A DNA stretch of 15,205 nucleotides from Acidobacteriaceae bacterium (GCA_030838305.1 JAUTWY010000333.1:1-15205); one strand, 5' to 3'. Counted from the stretch's first letter, positions 1 through 7,598 are shown. Made by a program: numbers and translations. Notes: generated by a model from the letters alone, not told the origin.

Positions 1-950
1 TGATCCACCGAGCAGTCCGCGAGGCTGGTGATGTTGCTGTCCAGAAAGAAATAACCGTTTGAGCCGCTGTCAATGAAGCTGTTGGGGTAGGACACTCCTT
101 TGTACGAACTTGTGAAGGACGCTGTCGCTCCGTCGACGGTGTAAACCGTGGCTCCGCCGAGCGCATTATTTGACTGCGTTCCAATGCCGAAAACTAGCGA
201 ACCGCTGACGGTTGGCGCCGGAGCCGAGACCGCCGGGAACTCGATGATTACTCCATTGTTGTCCGAAGAAAATAACGCAACTGGATTTTGCACCTGCTGG
301 GCTGACGCCTCGCCGGTTGGAGAGCAACTTGATGAGGTTGGGCACTCATAGTAGAAGCCGGGGTTAGAAGAACCGTTCTGCACGCAGGCGCCGCCACAGT
401 CTTGTAGAAAGGAGCCGATTCCAAGAATGCCGTTTGCACCCAAGGTGTCCAGCGTGTCGGCTGAAGGCACTCCAAAACCTTTGCACTCGTCGGCAACTGT
501 GAAATCCGTGTCGCTCAGCACTTGAATGGGGACCGCATTGGCCTTCTCCCCGGCCATCTTCACATCCGCAGTTTGCACCGGACCCCACGTATAGGACCCC
601 AGGAAGGGGAGGCACTCAACTACTGGATTTCCTCCGGGCGTATTCTGCTGCGGCAATGCGAGGGTCAGCGCGGAGGAAAGAATCCGCAGGCCCGAAGAGC
701 CCGTATCCACCAATACGCCGTCGATCGTTTGACAAGTCGAGCTTCCTGGGACGCAGACAGTTACGCTTGCGAAAGCCCCATTTGCGTAGTTACCTGCTGG
801 ACCGGCATTCACCGCAATCGGTGCTACGTTCTGACCGGAACTTGCCACCGTGTTGGTCTTCGTAGAAGTGCTGCTTCCGCCTCCACAACCGACAGAAAAA
901 GCGCATGTCACTCCCGTTACTGCAATAAGAAGTTTCCTGAAGTCTGTCAT
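1..950 (-). CDS. DUF3443-like lipoprotein with pepsin-type aspartic protease motifs (partial)
   Basis: The reading frame starts at ATG 950-948 and is open to the left edge, giving 316 visible residues with no stop; the C-terminus is missing. Residues 1-22 form a lipoprotein signal: basic start (RK), hydrophobic stretch, then SVGC with C22 as the likely lipidated Cys, followed by a Gly/Ser/Thr-rich linker. A pepsin-like motif VDTGSSGLRI lies at 81-90 (D82) and a second, FIDSGSNGYFFLD, at 292-304 (D294). A hydrophobic GILGIGS segment lies between them. Two DTG/DSG motifs about 210 residues apart fit a bilobed aspartic protease fold, as I recall for DUF3443 proteins. Extra cysteines (C66, C73, C113, C156, C185, C189, C203, C209) could form disulfides outside the cytoplasm. 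It overlaps the upstream DUF2844 gene by ATGA, so translation is probably coupled. Proteolytic activity is inferred from motifs, not shown. Confidence 0.8.
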   Translation of the reverse strand, partial: MTDFRKLLIAVTGVTCAFSVGCGGGSSTSTKTNTVASSGQNVAPIAVNAGPAGNYANGAFASVTVCVPGSSTCQTIDGVLVDTGSSGLRILSSALTLALPQQNTPGGNPVVECLPFLGSYTWGPVQTADVKMAGEKANAVPIQVLSDTDFTVADECKGFGVPSADTLDTLGANGILGIGSFLQDCGGACVQNGSSNPGFYYECPTSSSCSPTGEASAQQVQNPVALFSSDNNGVIIEFPAVSAPAPTVSGSLVFGIGTQSNNALGGATVYTVDGATASFTSSYKGVSYPNSFIDSGSNGYFFLDSNITSLADCSVD

Positions 951-1429
951 TGGATATTCTCGGCACCGACGCCAGACGGCAGCATCTCCGGAACATAGGC
1001 CCTGCCGGCAAAGGCTCGCATGTGACCGCCAGTTTGCACGACCAGCCCGGGCTGATTAATCACCAGGGGCCTTCGTCCCATGCGCGCGCCGCCTCGTGAC
1101 CGTGCGGCTTGAACAAATTGATCGAAATAACTTCCCAGCACTTGCCGCATGTCGGGCGGCCACGGACCTTGCCAGGCCACGCCGAACACCTTCCCTTCAG
1201 ATGAGACAAACTCTCTCACTACCGTCCCGGTGGCCGCTTGAATCTCGTGTACGGTGTAGGATTTCGCAACCATGGTCCGCCGGCTGCCCTGCATGTGGAC
1301 TTGGTCCGCCTGCACCGAAGCTGCGTCGCCGCCAAGAGACCCCGTTGCTGGGGTCGCGGCGGCGATTAGTATCGCCGCGGCAATCGCCAGCCTTTTCAAC
1401 TGGATAGAAGCGTCCTGCTGCCTGGCCAT
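947..1429 (-). CDS. DUF2844-like small exported protein
   Basis: This 160-residue protein has an N-terminal signal: charged start, hydrophobic AIAAAILIAAATPATG at about residues 15-30, then a probable cleavage region. The mature part begins with SLGGDAASVQADQVHM, the ALGG..SV.AD-type start I associate with DUF2844 proteins. It contains a VHEIQAATGTVVREFVSSEGKVFGVAWQGP segment (60-89; split here VHEIQAATGT + VVREFVSSEG + KVFGVAWQGP), rich in beta-strand character. No catalytic motif is visible. The start is well supported: AAGGTG lies 5 nt before the ATG (1435-1440 on the complement). Its stop overlaps the start of the DUF3443 gene as ATGA (947-950), implying a translationally coupled pair. 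From memory DUF2844 and DUF3443 genes are often neighbours in Burkholderia and acidobacteria; the role is unknown, and a partner, chaperone or substrate of the lipoprotein is only a guess. Confidence 0.82.
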   Translation of the reverse strand: MARQQDASIQLKRLAIAAAILIAAATPATGSLGGDAASVQADQVHMQGSRRTMVAKSYTVHEIQAATGTVVREFVSSEGKVFGVAWQGPWPPDMRQVLGSYFDQFVQAARSRGGARMGRRPLVINQPGLVVQTGGHMRAFAGRAYVPEMLPSGVGAENIQ

Positions 1430-1630
1430 GGATGCACCTTTGTGTATCTCGCGAGATTCGTTCTGGAAATTAGATTAAGTTTGCGTTGGCAGGGGTTGCT
1501 AGGGCTTGCTGGGAAGCGTTGCCAGGAACCGGCGGATGGGCCGGTCCGGTACGAACATTCGGGTAATTCTTCCTGCGCTTTTTCCACGAACTCAGGTTAA
1601 GATGTACAAGACTTCGATCCGGGCTCCCCC

Positions 1631-3298
1631 ATGTCTGCAATCGTCCAGTCGCCTCGACCCGATATCTCCAACCGCCGTCGTAGTGTGCGCCAGAAAGTGC
1701 ATGCGCCCGCTTATGCCAGTTTCGCAGGCGCTTCCCGGAATGAGATGCTCGATCTCTATGAGGTCCTCGATATCAGCGAGGACGGGGTTGCGATCCAGTG
1801 TCCCTCCCCCAAGCAAATTAACCAGCAGGTTGAGTTGTGCCTGGATCTTGCGGAATCGAGTGAACAGCTTTCCGCCACCGCCACCGTAGTTTGGTCAAAC
1901 GCCGCCGGGCGAGTCGGACTGAAGTTTCCGGAGTTGCCCGAGGCCGCGCGTTACCGCTTACGGGAGTGGCTCTTCCTCAATGCGATGGCTGGGGCCGCCA
2001 ATGCCGCAGCCTCGTCGGCGGCTCCGTCCACCACATCCACGCTGTCCCCGCTCCGGCCAAACTATAGCGACACGCTCGATGCCGCCTCCGCAGTACAGAG
2101 GGAAGCCGAGTCCATGGGGAATGACTTGGAAGCGATTCTTTCTCTGATCGCTCTCCGCTCTCATTCCTTACTTCGCGCCTCGGGAGCGGCCATTGCGCTG
2201 GCAGGTAACAGTGACGACGCGAGCACCATGGCCTGCCGGGCCAGCGCCGGATCAAGCGCCCCCCCTGTGGGAGCAATTTTGCAAGTGGGTACAGGTTTTT
2301 CAGGCGAGTGTGTACGAACAGCCAGACGGTTGCGCTGCGATGATACCGAAACCGATGAGCGCGTAGATCGTCAAAGCTGCCGCGCTCTTGGTATCCGGTC
2401 TATACTTGCGGCTCCTATACGTTCGGGCGAAAAAGTGATCGGGTTGCTCGAGGTTTTCTCCGCACGGCCCAAGGCTTTCGGAGAGAGCGATAGCTCTACC
2501 TTGCAACGTTTTGCGGAAACCATCGCTTCTGCTGTCAATCGTGCTTCACGCACCCCGCGCACCGACGACTTTTCAGGTCCATCCCCTGCCGTTGCCAAGC
2601 AATTTTCTTCGGCCCCCGGCAGCATTCTTTTCGCCAACCACCCCGACCAGGACACGCCGAAGCAGAATGCTTCTTCCGCTGAGGACAAGGTTGGCGGCAT
2701 CCGATTGCCTCGTGCCCACCTTTATCTGCTTTACTGGGTGGCAGCCACGATCGCACTCGTGCTTGGCTTCATCCTTGCGCCATGGATCCAGGAAAAGCTG
2801 CACGCTCGCCAGCGGAATGGCGAGCAAACAGTTCTGGCTTCTACCCAAGCTCCCACTGAGGCTTCGCAATCACCGTCCCAAACGTCGTCAGTCGATTCCC
2901 CCAAGATCGAACAGCTTCGCGAACTGGCGAAGCACTCTAACCCGGCGGCCGAAAATGCTCTGGGTCTCCTTTACGCGCAAGGCGATGACAAACAGGCATT
3001 CAGCCAGAATGAGGGCCAGGCCGCCTGGTGGTTCACCAAAGCTGCTGAAGATGGCAGCGTGCCCGCCCAATACAAGCTAAGCCTGCTTTACTGGGGCGGT
3101 CATGGTGTTCCTAAGGATGTGAAAAAAGCCTATTTCTGGGCTGTGCTGGCTCGCGCCGGCGGCCAGGAAGGTGGCAAGGATCTGGCCAAAGTCCTGGCCA
3201 ATGGCATGACCCGCAGCCAGGCGGCCGCAATCGAGCAGCAAGCCGACATCTGGTATCAGCAGCACGACTCGCACACCAAGCCCAGACCGGGCCGCTAG
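1631..3298 (+). CDS. PilZ-GAF-transmembrane-Sel1 repeat signalling protein
   Basis: A 555-residue multidomain protein. Residues about 14-120 form a PilZ domain with RRSVR (16-20, RxxxR) and DISEDG (47-52, DxSxxG), the two motifs that bind cyclic di-GMP, ending with VVWSNAAGRVGLKF and a WLF helix. Residues about 150-305 form a GAF domain containing CDDTETDERV (236-245) and GLLEVFSARP (271-280), with cysteines C227, C236 and C250. One membrane helix lies at about 363-384 (YLLYWVAATIALVLGFIL). After a Ser/Thr/Gln-rich linker, Sel1-like repeats occupy about 424-545 (NALGLLYAQG, AAWWFTKAAEDG, AQYKLSLLYWGG, KKAYFWAVLARAGG). With no N-terminal signal, PilZ and GAF should be cytoplasmic and the Sel1 part periplasmic. 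It is transcribed divergently from the DUF2844 pair. ATG 1631 is the first start in the frame; its ribosome-binding site is poor. Ligand binding is inferred from motifs; the GAF ligand is unknown. Confidence 0.88.
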   Translation: MSAIVQSPRPDISNRRRSVRQKVHAPAYASFAGASRNEMLDLYEVLDISEDGVAIQCPSPKQINQQVELCLDLAESSEQLSATATVVWSNAAGRVGLKFPELPEAARYRLREWLFLNAMAGAANAAASSAAPSTTSTLSPLRPNYSDTLDAASAVQREAESMGNDLEAILSLIALRSHSLLRASGAAIALAGNSDDASTMACRASAGSSAPPVGAILQVGTGFSGECVRTARRLRCDDTETDERVDRQSCRALGIRSILAAPIRSGEKVIGLLEVFSARPKAFGESDSSTLQRFAETIASAVNRASRTPRTDDFSGPSPAVAKQFSSAPGSILFANHPDQDTPKQNASSAEDKVGGIRLPRAHLYLLYWVAATIALVLGFILAPWIQEKLHARQRNGEQTVLASTQAPTEASQSPSQTSSVDSPKIEQLRELAKHSNPAAENALGLLYAQGDDKQAFSQNEGQAAWWFTKAAEDGSVPAQYKLSLLYWGGHGVPKDVKKAYFWAVLARAGGQEGGKDLAKVLANGMTRSQAAAIEQQADIWYQQHDSHTKPRPGR

Positions 3299-3305
3299 AC
3301 TGCAG

Positions 3306-3346
3306 CCCAAGATGCTCATGTGGGAACCCAAGATGCCCATGGGGGG
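3306..3346 (+). repeat. Imperfect 20-bp tandem repeat after the PilZ-GAF gene
   Basis: Two units of 20 bp (3306-3325 and 3327-3346), both beginning CCCAAGATGC, are repeated with a period of 21 bp just past the stop codon at 3298. They match at most positions (CCCAAGATGC T/C CATG T/G GG). Function is not evident. Confidence 0.6.
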
Positions 3347-3358
3347 ACCGCCGCCCTC

Positions 3359-3388
3359 GGCTGTCCAGTCGAGCGAAGCTCGACAGCC
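3359..3388. repeat. Bulged inverted repeat, possible terminator or REP-like element
   Basis: GGCTGT-(5 nt)-CGAGC at 3359-3374 pairs with GCTCG-ACAGCC at 3378-3388 around a GAA loop: an 11-bp stem with a 5-nt bulge on the left arm. It sits between the PilZ-GAF-Sel1 gene and the AmrS gene. No T-run follows, so a Rho-independent terminator is not well supported; it resembles dispersed palindromic repeats. Confidence 0.45.
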
Positions 3389-3471
3389 ACCATTTCAGCC
3401 ACGGCAAGCTAAGCAGGACTACCCATACAAGCCCCATCTTCGCAGCGTTAAAATAGAACCAGAGGCATTCC

Positions 3472-4605
3472 GTGTCCACCCTCCGCAGTATTCTCGACGA
3501 GCGAGTCCGCGAAGCCGATCCCCGTCTTTACGAAAAACTCGACAACCATCGGCTGCGCTGCTTCGCCTGCGGACACTGCTGCCCTATTCCCGAAGGCCAG
3601 CCCGGCGTCTGCAAAGTCCGCTACAACCGCGGCGGCACGCTCTACGTTCCCTGGGGATACACTGCCGGAACTCAATGCGATCCGGTCGAGAAGAAGCCAT
3701 TTTTTCACGCCTATCCCGGAGCTCTTGCCTACAGCTTCGGCATGATGGGCTGCGATCTTCACTGCTCGTACTGTCAGAACTGGGTGACGTCGCAAGCGTT
3801 GCGCGATCCCAGCGCGGTCTCGCCTCCGCAGCAAGCTTCGCCCGAACATCTGGTGCGCGAGGCGCTCGCCCAAGGCGCGAAGATTCTAGTCAGTACGTAC
3901 AATGAGCCGCTCATCACCAGCGAGTGGGCAGTCGCTGTTTTCAAGGAAGCCAAAGCCGCCGGACTTATTACAGGATTCGTTTCCAATGGCAACGGCACGC
4001 CGCAGGTTCTCGAATATCTCCGCCCCTGGCTCGATCTATACAAAGTCGATCTCAAAAGTTTTGACGACCGTCACTATCACGAACTCGGCGGGCGCATCGG
4101 CCCCATCCTCGACAGCATCCGCCGCATTCACGCTATGGGTCTCTGGCTCGAGATTGTCACGCTACTCATTCCCGGCTTCAACGACTCTCCCGACGAACTT
4201 CGCCGCCTGGCAGAATTTCTGGCGGACATCTCGCCGGACATTCCCTGGCACGTCACCGGCTTTCACGGCGACTACAAAATGACCGATCCCCGCGACACCC
4301 GTGCTGACGATCTCCTGCGCGCCGTCGAAATCGGCCGCAAAGCCGGCCTGCGCTACATCTATGCGGGCAATCTCCCTGGCAGAGTAGGCCATTGGGAAAA
4401 CACTCGCTGCCCGCGATGCCAGGAGATTTTGATCGAACGTTACGGATACCTGATTAAAAACTATCGCCTCACTCCGGATGGCCGTTGCCCCCAGTGCGCG
4501 ACTGCGATTCCCGGCCGCTGGTCTCCTCGGTTCGAAGGCCAGATTGCCTCCCATCCTTTCTCGCCGCGCCAACGGTCGCTTTTGTTTACAATCCAGAATC
4601 AGTGA
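3472..4605 (+). CDS. amrS: AmmeMemoRadiSam-type radical SAM enzyme (AmrS-like)
   Basis: This 377-residue protein matches the AmrS family along its length. An N-terminal Cys cluster (C30, C33, C36, C37, C47) contains CFACGHCC followed by GVCKVRYN. DPVEKKPFFHAYPGA (70-84) is a family signature. The radical SAM motif CxxxCxxC is intact at C94, C98 and C101 (GCDLHCSYCQNW) and should bind a 4Fe-4S cluster plus S-adenosylmethionine. TYNEP (142-146), KVDLKSF (191-197) and IPGFND (233-238) fit the core barrel. A C-terminal zinc-ribbon-like set, CPRC (313-316) and CPQC (339-342), closes the protein. It starts with GTG, with AGAGG about 7 nt upstream; a -10-like TAAAAT lies at 3449-3454. The usual partners MEMO1 and AMMECR1 are not in this window. 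The substrate is unknown. The following lipoprotein gene is nearly contiguous. Confidence 0.9.
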   Translation: MSTLRSILDERVREADPRLYEKLDNHRLRCFACGHCCPIPEGQPGVCKVRYNRGGTLYVPWGYTAGTQCDPVEKKPFFHAYPGALAYSFGMMGCDLHCSYCQNWVTSQALRDPSAVSPPQQASPEHLVREALAQGAKILVSTYNEPLITSEWAVAVFKEAKAAGLITGFVSNGNGTPQVLEYLRPWLDLYKVDLKSFDDRHYHELGGRIGPILDSIRRIHAMGLWLEIVTLLIPGFNDSPDELRRLAEFLADISPDIPWHVTGFHGDYKMTDPRDTRADDLLRAVEIGRKAGLRYIYAGNLPGRVGHWENTRCPRCQEILIERYGYLIKNYRLTPDGRCPQCATAIPGRWSPRFEGQIASHPFSPRQRSLLFTIQNQ

Positions 4606-4622
4606 AACTTTTCTGTTTGCGC

Positions 4623-5222
4623 ATGCGGAAGCCATCAAGCCTCGTTCTGTGTGCCGTTGGGCTATTGCTGCTCTCGTCCTGCTCGCCCCGCGACTTTCTC
4701 ACTCGCCGCCTGGCTGCTGATCTGATTGCGAGTTCCTCCACGTTTCGCGCCACACGGCAATTTGAATTGACTACTGGCATCATTTCCAATCAGGACTACC
4801 TTGCGCCCCAGTATCTTGCCCTGCAACATCGCGGCTGGATTTCTGGCGTGGTTGCCAGGTGTCCTCCCGCAGTGGCGCCACCATGTTGGAACGCAACCCT
4901 GACACCTACAGGCGTCGATACTGTTCAAGCTTTGCTCGCGCCCGGCGATGCGGAAAAGCAATCCTTCAGCATTCCCGCTGCCCGACGTGAACTGATCGCC
5001 ATCACCGGCATCGTCAAACAGGGGAACCTTGCCGACGTCGAATTCACCTGGCGATGGATCCCTTTGAACGAAGTTGGCGCCGTGATGTACTCCAGCGACG
5101 CTCATTACCGTTCCCTTGCAAGCTTCCGCAGCTATGATGACGGATGGCGCGTCGTGGAAGCTGCCGCCCACAGCGCCCAACCCCTTGACGAAGCCCTAAA
5201 AAATGCAGAACCCGCGCAGTGA
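4623..5222 (+). CDS. Small lipoprotein of unknown function
   Basis: From ATG 4623 this gives 199 residues with a clear lipoprotein signal: MRKPSS, a leucine-rich stretch, then LSSC with C20 as the lipidated residue. The mature protein is about 180 residues with no domain I recognise. It shows two cysteines close together (RCPP...PPCW) and a C-terminal beta-rich part with TWRWIP and YDDGWRVVE, which recalls small periplasmic or NTF2-like folds but is not diagnostic. The frame is open upstream to 4485 inside the radical SAM gene, but the signal peptide fixes the start at 4623 or at GTG 4602, which would overlap the upstream stop as GTGA and suggest coupled translation. Neither has a strong ribosome-binding site. 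It probably shares a transcript with the AmrS gene. Confidence 0.75.
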   Translation: MRKPSSLVLCAVGLLLLSSCSPRDFLTRRLAADLIASSSTFRATRQFELTTGIISNQDYLAPQYLALQHRGWISGVVARCPPAVAPPCWNATLTPTGVDTVQALLAPGDAEKQSFSIPAARRELIAITGIVKQGNLADVEFTWRWIPLNEVGAVMYSSDAHYRSLASFRSYDDGWRVVEAAAHSAQPLDEALKNAEPAQ

Positions 5223-5272
5223 GTCTTACCCAGTGAACCCCTGCGCCCCCTGTGTCTAAGAATTTGAGGAAG

Positions 5273-5302
5273 TTGCATATGACAAACCCGTCGTTGTATA
5301 AA
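5273..5302 (+). promoter_or_regulatory. Possible promoter for the S9 peptidase gene
   Basis: A TATAAA box (5297-5302) lies 18 nt after a weak TTGCAT (5273-5278). It would start transcription around 5309, just before ATG 5324. The -35 match is poor, so this is tentative, but it agrees with choosing the start at 5324 over in-frame GTG 5252. Confidence 0.3.
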
Positions 5303-5323
5303 CCTTGTTCCCACCAAGGGCCT

Positions 5324-7498
5324 ATGAAAATCCCAAAACATCTTTTGTGGTTGTTCGCCTTTCTCGGTCTCGCATCGCTGGTCTTTGCGGACAACAAACC
5401 CAAGCTCACCCTCGACGAATTCTTCAATGCCGTGAGCTACTCAAGCGTTGCTCTGTCGCCCGATGGAAACTCGGTTGTGATCGAAACCGATCGCGCTGAC
5501 TGGGACCAGCAAATCTTCCGCACCGATCTCTGGCTGTACCACGACGATGGCAAAGGCGGATCGCTGATCCAACTCACGCAGTCAGGTCATGATGTCGATC
5601 CCAAATGGTCGCCCGATGGCCGCTGGATCGCCTTCCTCTCCGAACGCAAGTCTTCTTCCGAGAAGGACTCCGACTCTGCTGACGACAAAGATGACAAAGG
5701 CGAGACCAGCCAGATTTATTTAATCTCCCCTTCCGGCGGCGAAGCCATTCCCCTCACACAAGGCCAGGAAGAAGTTCACACATTCTCCTGGTCGGCCGAT
5801 TCGCACACAATCTATTTCGCCACGCGCAATCCCTGGACCAAGTCGCAAAAAGACGAATACAAGAAACAATGGAAAGACGTGGTGCAATATCGCACCGCGG
5901 AGCGTGGCGACACCATCTTCGCGCTTAAGGTGGCTACCGCCCTCTCACGTCACGACGCCGCTCCCGCGAAAGAAGCGAGCGACGCCGACAAAGAATCCGA
6001 CCTCACACCCAACGCGCGCCCCATTGCCACGTCGCCCCTTCGCGTCGACGGCCTGGTAACATCGCCCGACGGCAGCAAGCTCGCCTTCGTAACCACCGCC
6101 GTAAACCAGCGCCAGGAAAAGTACGAAGACATCGAACTCTATTCCATCGACCTGGCACCTGGGGTAGCTGGCGACTCGCCCGCAACCGCCGACAAAAATC
6201 CGCTAGTCCAGCCCCACCAACTCACACACAACCAAGCCGCCGAAGTCCGCCCCCGCTGGGCCAACGACAATCGCCATCTGTTCTTCACCGTCGAAGTCGG
6301 CGATGTCGCCGGCCCCTATCGCGACCTTCAGCCACATCTGTACTGGGTCGACACGGCAAAGCCCGACAGCAACACGAACGGCGTCGAGCAGTGGAGCAAA
6401 GATTTCATTGGTCCGGTTGACCACTATGCTGTTACGGCCGATGGCGTACTGGCCGCGGCGCGTCTTGGAACCGAAGTCGCCGCATACTCTGTGACGAAAC
6501 CCGGACAATCCTTGCGCAAACTCAGCGGCTGGGACGGCACGTACGAGACTCTATCCACCACCACGCATTCTCCCCGCATTGCATTTGTCTACTCGTCTTT
6601 GCAGAAAGCGACGGAAGTTTATTTAGCGGAGAGCGCCGACAAACTTGACCAGGCTCGACCGATCACTTCCCTCAACCATCTCTTCGCCGAGCGTGAACTC
6701 CCGCAAGGCAAGCCTTACCGCTGGAAAGCCGACGACGGCACCATGGTTGAAGGCATGCTGATTTATCCTCCGGGCAAATTTGAAGTTAAGCATCTGCCCA
6801 TGTTCACGTTCATTCACGGTGGTCCCGCCGACGCCGACGGCAACCACTTCGCCGCCGATTGGTACCAGTGGTCCGCGCTCGCCGCCACCAACGGTTGGCT
6901 GGTCTTCGAGCCCAACTACCGCGGGTCCTCTGGATACGGCGACAAATTCCTCGCACAGATCGTTCCTCAAATCGTCTCGCGTCCAGGAAAAGACATTCTC
7001 GAGGGCGTCGAGGCGCTGGTGAAAGATGGCATTGCCGAACCCGAACATCTCGCGGTCGGCGGCTACAGCTATGGCGGCTACATGACCAATTGGCTGATCA
7101 CGCAAACCACGCGCTTCAAGGCCGCGGTCACCGGCGCGGGAGCGGTGGAGCACGTCGGCAACTGGGGCAACGACGATACCACTTTCGACGATGCCTACTT
7201 CCTCGGCGGACGTCCATGGGAAGCCCAGCAGCGCTACCACGACGAAGCCGCCATCTTCCAAATCGACAAAGTCAAAACGCCCACGCACATGGTCGGAGGC
7301 GCCAACGACATCCGCGTCGCCGTGCTCGAAGATTATTTGCTCGAACACGCGCTCTATTCGCTGGGAGTTCCCAACAAACTGCTAATCTTCCCTGGCGAAG
7401 GCCATCCCCTGGGGAAAAATCCCTGGCACGGCAAAATTAAAGTCCGCGAAGAGCTAAAGTGGCTGCAAAAATACGGCGGCGTCCCAACCGGGAACTGA
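5324..7498 (+). CDS. Exported S9 family (prolyl oligopeptidase/acylaminoacyl-peptidase type) peptidase
   Basis: From ATG 5324 the protein has 724 residues. Residues 1-22 form a signal peptide (MKIPKH, hydrophobic run, VFADNKP), so the enzyme is probably periplasmic. Residues about 30-450 contain beta-propeller blades with TolB/WD-like motifs (SPDGNSVVIET, WSPDGRWIAFLSER, FSWSADSHTIYFAT, TSPDGSKLAFVTT). The C-terminal alpha/beta hydrolase domain covers about 465-720. The oxyanion-region HGGP lies at 498-501 and NYRGSSGYG at 531-539. The nucleophile is S582 in GGYSYGGYM, the acid probably D662 in GGANDIRV, and the histidine H694 in GEGHPLG. It should cleave short peptides. An acidic Lys/Asp/Ser-rich insertion (about 109-127) and an Ala/Lys/Glu-rich one (about 211-230) interrupt the propeller. 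The start was chosen by the signal peptide and AAGGG just upstream; GTG 5252 would bury the signal behind 24 residues. Confidence 0.93.
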   Translation: MKIPKHLLWLFAFLGLASLVFADNKPKLTLDEFFNAVSYSSVALSPDGNSVVIETDRADWDQQIFRTDLWLYHDDGKGGSLIQLTQSGHDVDPKWSPDGRWIAFLSERKSSSEKDSDSADDKDDKGETSQIYLISPSGGEAIPLTQGQEEVHTFSWSADSHTIYFATRNPWTKSQKDEYKKQWKDVVQYRTAERGDTIFALKVATALSRHDAAPAKEASDADKESDLTPNARPIATSPLRVDGLVTSPDGSKLAFVTTAVNQRQEKYEDIELYSIDLAPGVAGDSPATADKNPLVQPHQLTHNQAAEVRPRWANDNRHLFFTVEVGDVAGPYRDLQPHLYWVDTAKPDSNTNGVEQWSKDFIGPVDHYAVTADGVLAAARLGTEVAAYSVTKPGQSLRKLSGWDGTYETLSTTTHSPRIAFVYSSLQKATEVYLAESADKLDQARPITSLNHLFAERELPQGKPYRWKADDGTMVEGMLIYPPGKFEVKHLPMFTFIHGGPADADGNHFAADWYQWSALAATNGWLVFEPNYRGSSGYGDKFLAQIVPQIVSRPGKDILEGVEALVKDGIAEPEHLAVGGYSYGGYMTNWLITQTTRFKAAVTGAGAVEHVGNWGNDDTTFDDAYFLGGRPWEAQQRYHDEAAIFQIDKVKTPTHMVGGANDIRVAVLEDYLLEHALYSLGVPNKLLIFPGEGHPLGKNPWHGKIKVREELKWLQKYGGVPTGN

Positions 7499-7502
7499 TC
7501 GC

Positions 7503-7570
7503 CTTGTCATGCTGAGCGGAGCGGTGAGGATCGCGAAGCGATCCGCACCGCGCAGTCGAAGCATCCCTAC
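7503..7570. repeat. Intergenic repeat-like element with a perfect hairpin
   Basis: Just after the S9 stop lies a segment beginning CTTGTCATGCTGAGCGGAG and ending GTCGAAGCATCCCTAC. It is like the dispersed 'CTGAGCGGAGCG...AGTCGAAG' sequences I associate with acidobacterial intergenic DNA. It contains a perfect 7-bp hairpin, GGATCGC-GAA-GCGATCC (7528-7544). No T-run follows. A family of copies elsewhere in the genome is expected but cannot be seen here. Confidence 0.5.
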
Positions 7571-7586
7571 CTCCATCAAGGAGCGT

Positions 7587-7598
7587 CTCGAATTCGAG
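7587..7598. repeat. Perfect 12-bp palindrome CTCGAATTCGAG
   Basis: A perfect dyad lies between the intergenic repeat and the phospholipase D remnant. Flanking GAG (7581-7583) and CTC (7602-7604) extend the symmetry weakly. It could be a protein-binding site or chance; no promoter is evident next to it. Confidence 0.35.

Noticed and set aside
522..998. A 158-codon plus-strand frame over the left-edge gene.
   Set aside because: The minus strand encodes the signal peptide and DTGSSG motif with an ATGA-coupled start; the plus frame is Arg/Cys-rich shadow.
2511..3080. A 189-codon plus-strand frame overlapping the PilZ-GAF-Sel1 gene.
   Set aside because: The other frame encodes the GAF end, TM and Sel1 repeats continuously; this one is Arg/Pro-rich with no motif.
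3312..3905. A 197-codon frame running from the tandem repeat into the AmrS gene.
   Set aside because: It overlaps the Cys clusters of AmrS in another frame and is Arg/Ser-rich shadow coding.
6623..7348. A 241-codon minus-strand open frame inside the S9 peptidase.
   Set aside because: It is antisense to the catalytic domain with its GYSYGG, NDIRV and GEGH motifs; no family resemblance.
7528..7544. The GGATCGC hairpin as a Rho-independent terminator of the S9 gene.
   Set aside because: The stem is only 7 bp and no T-run follows on either strand, so repeat-like is a safer call.
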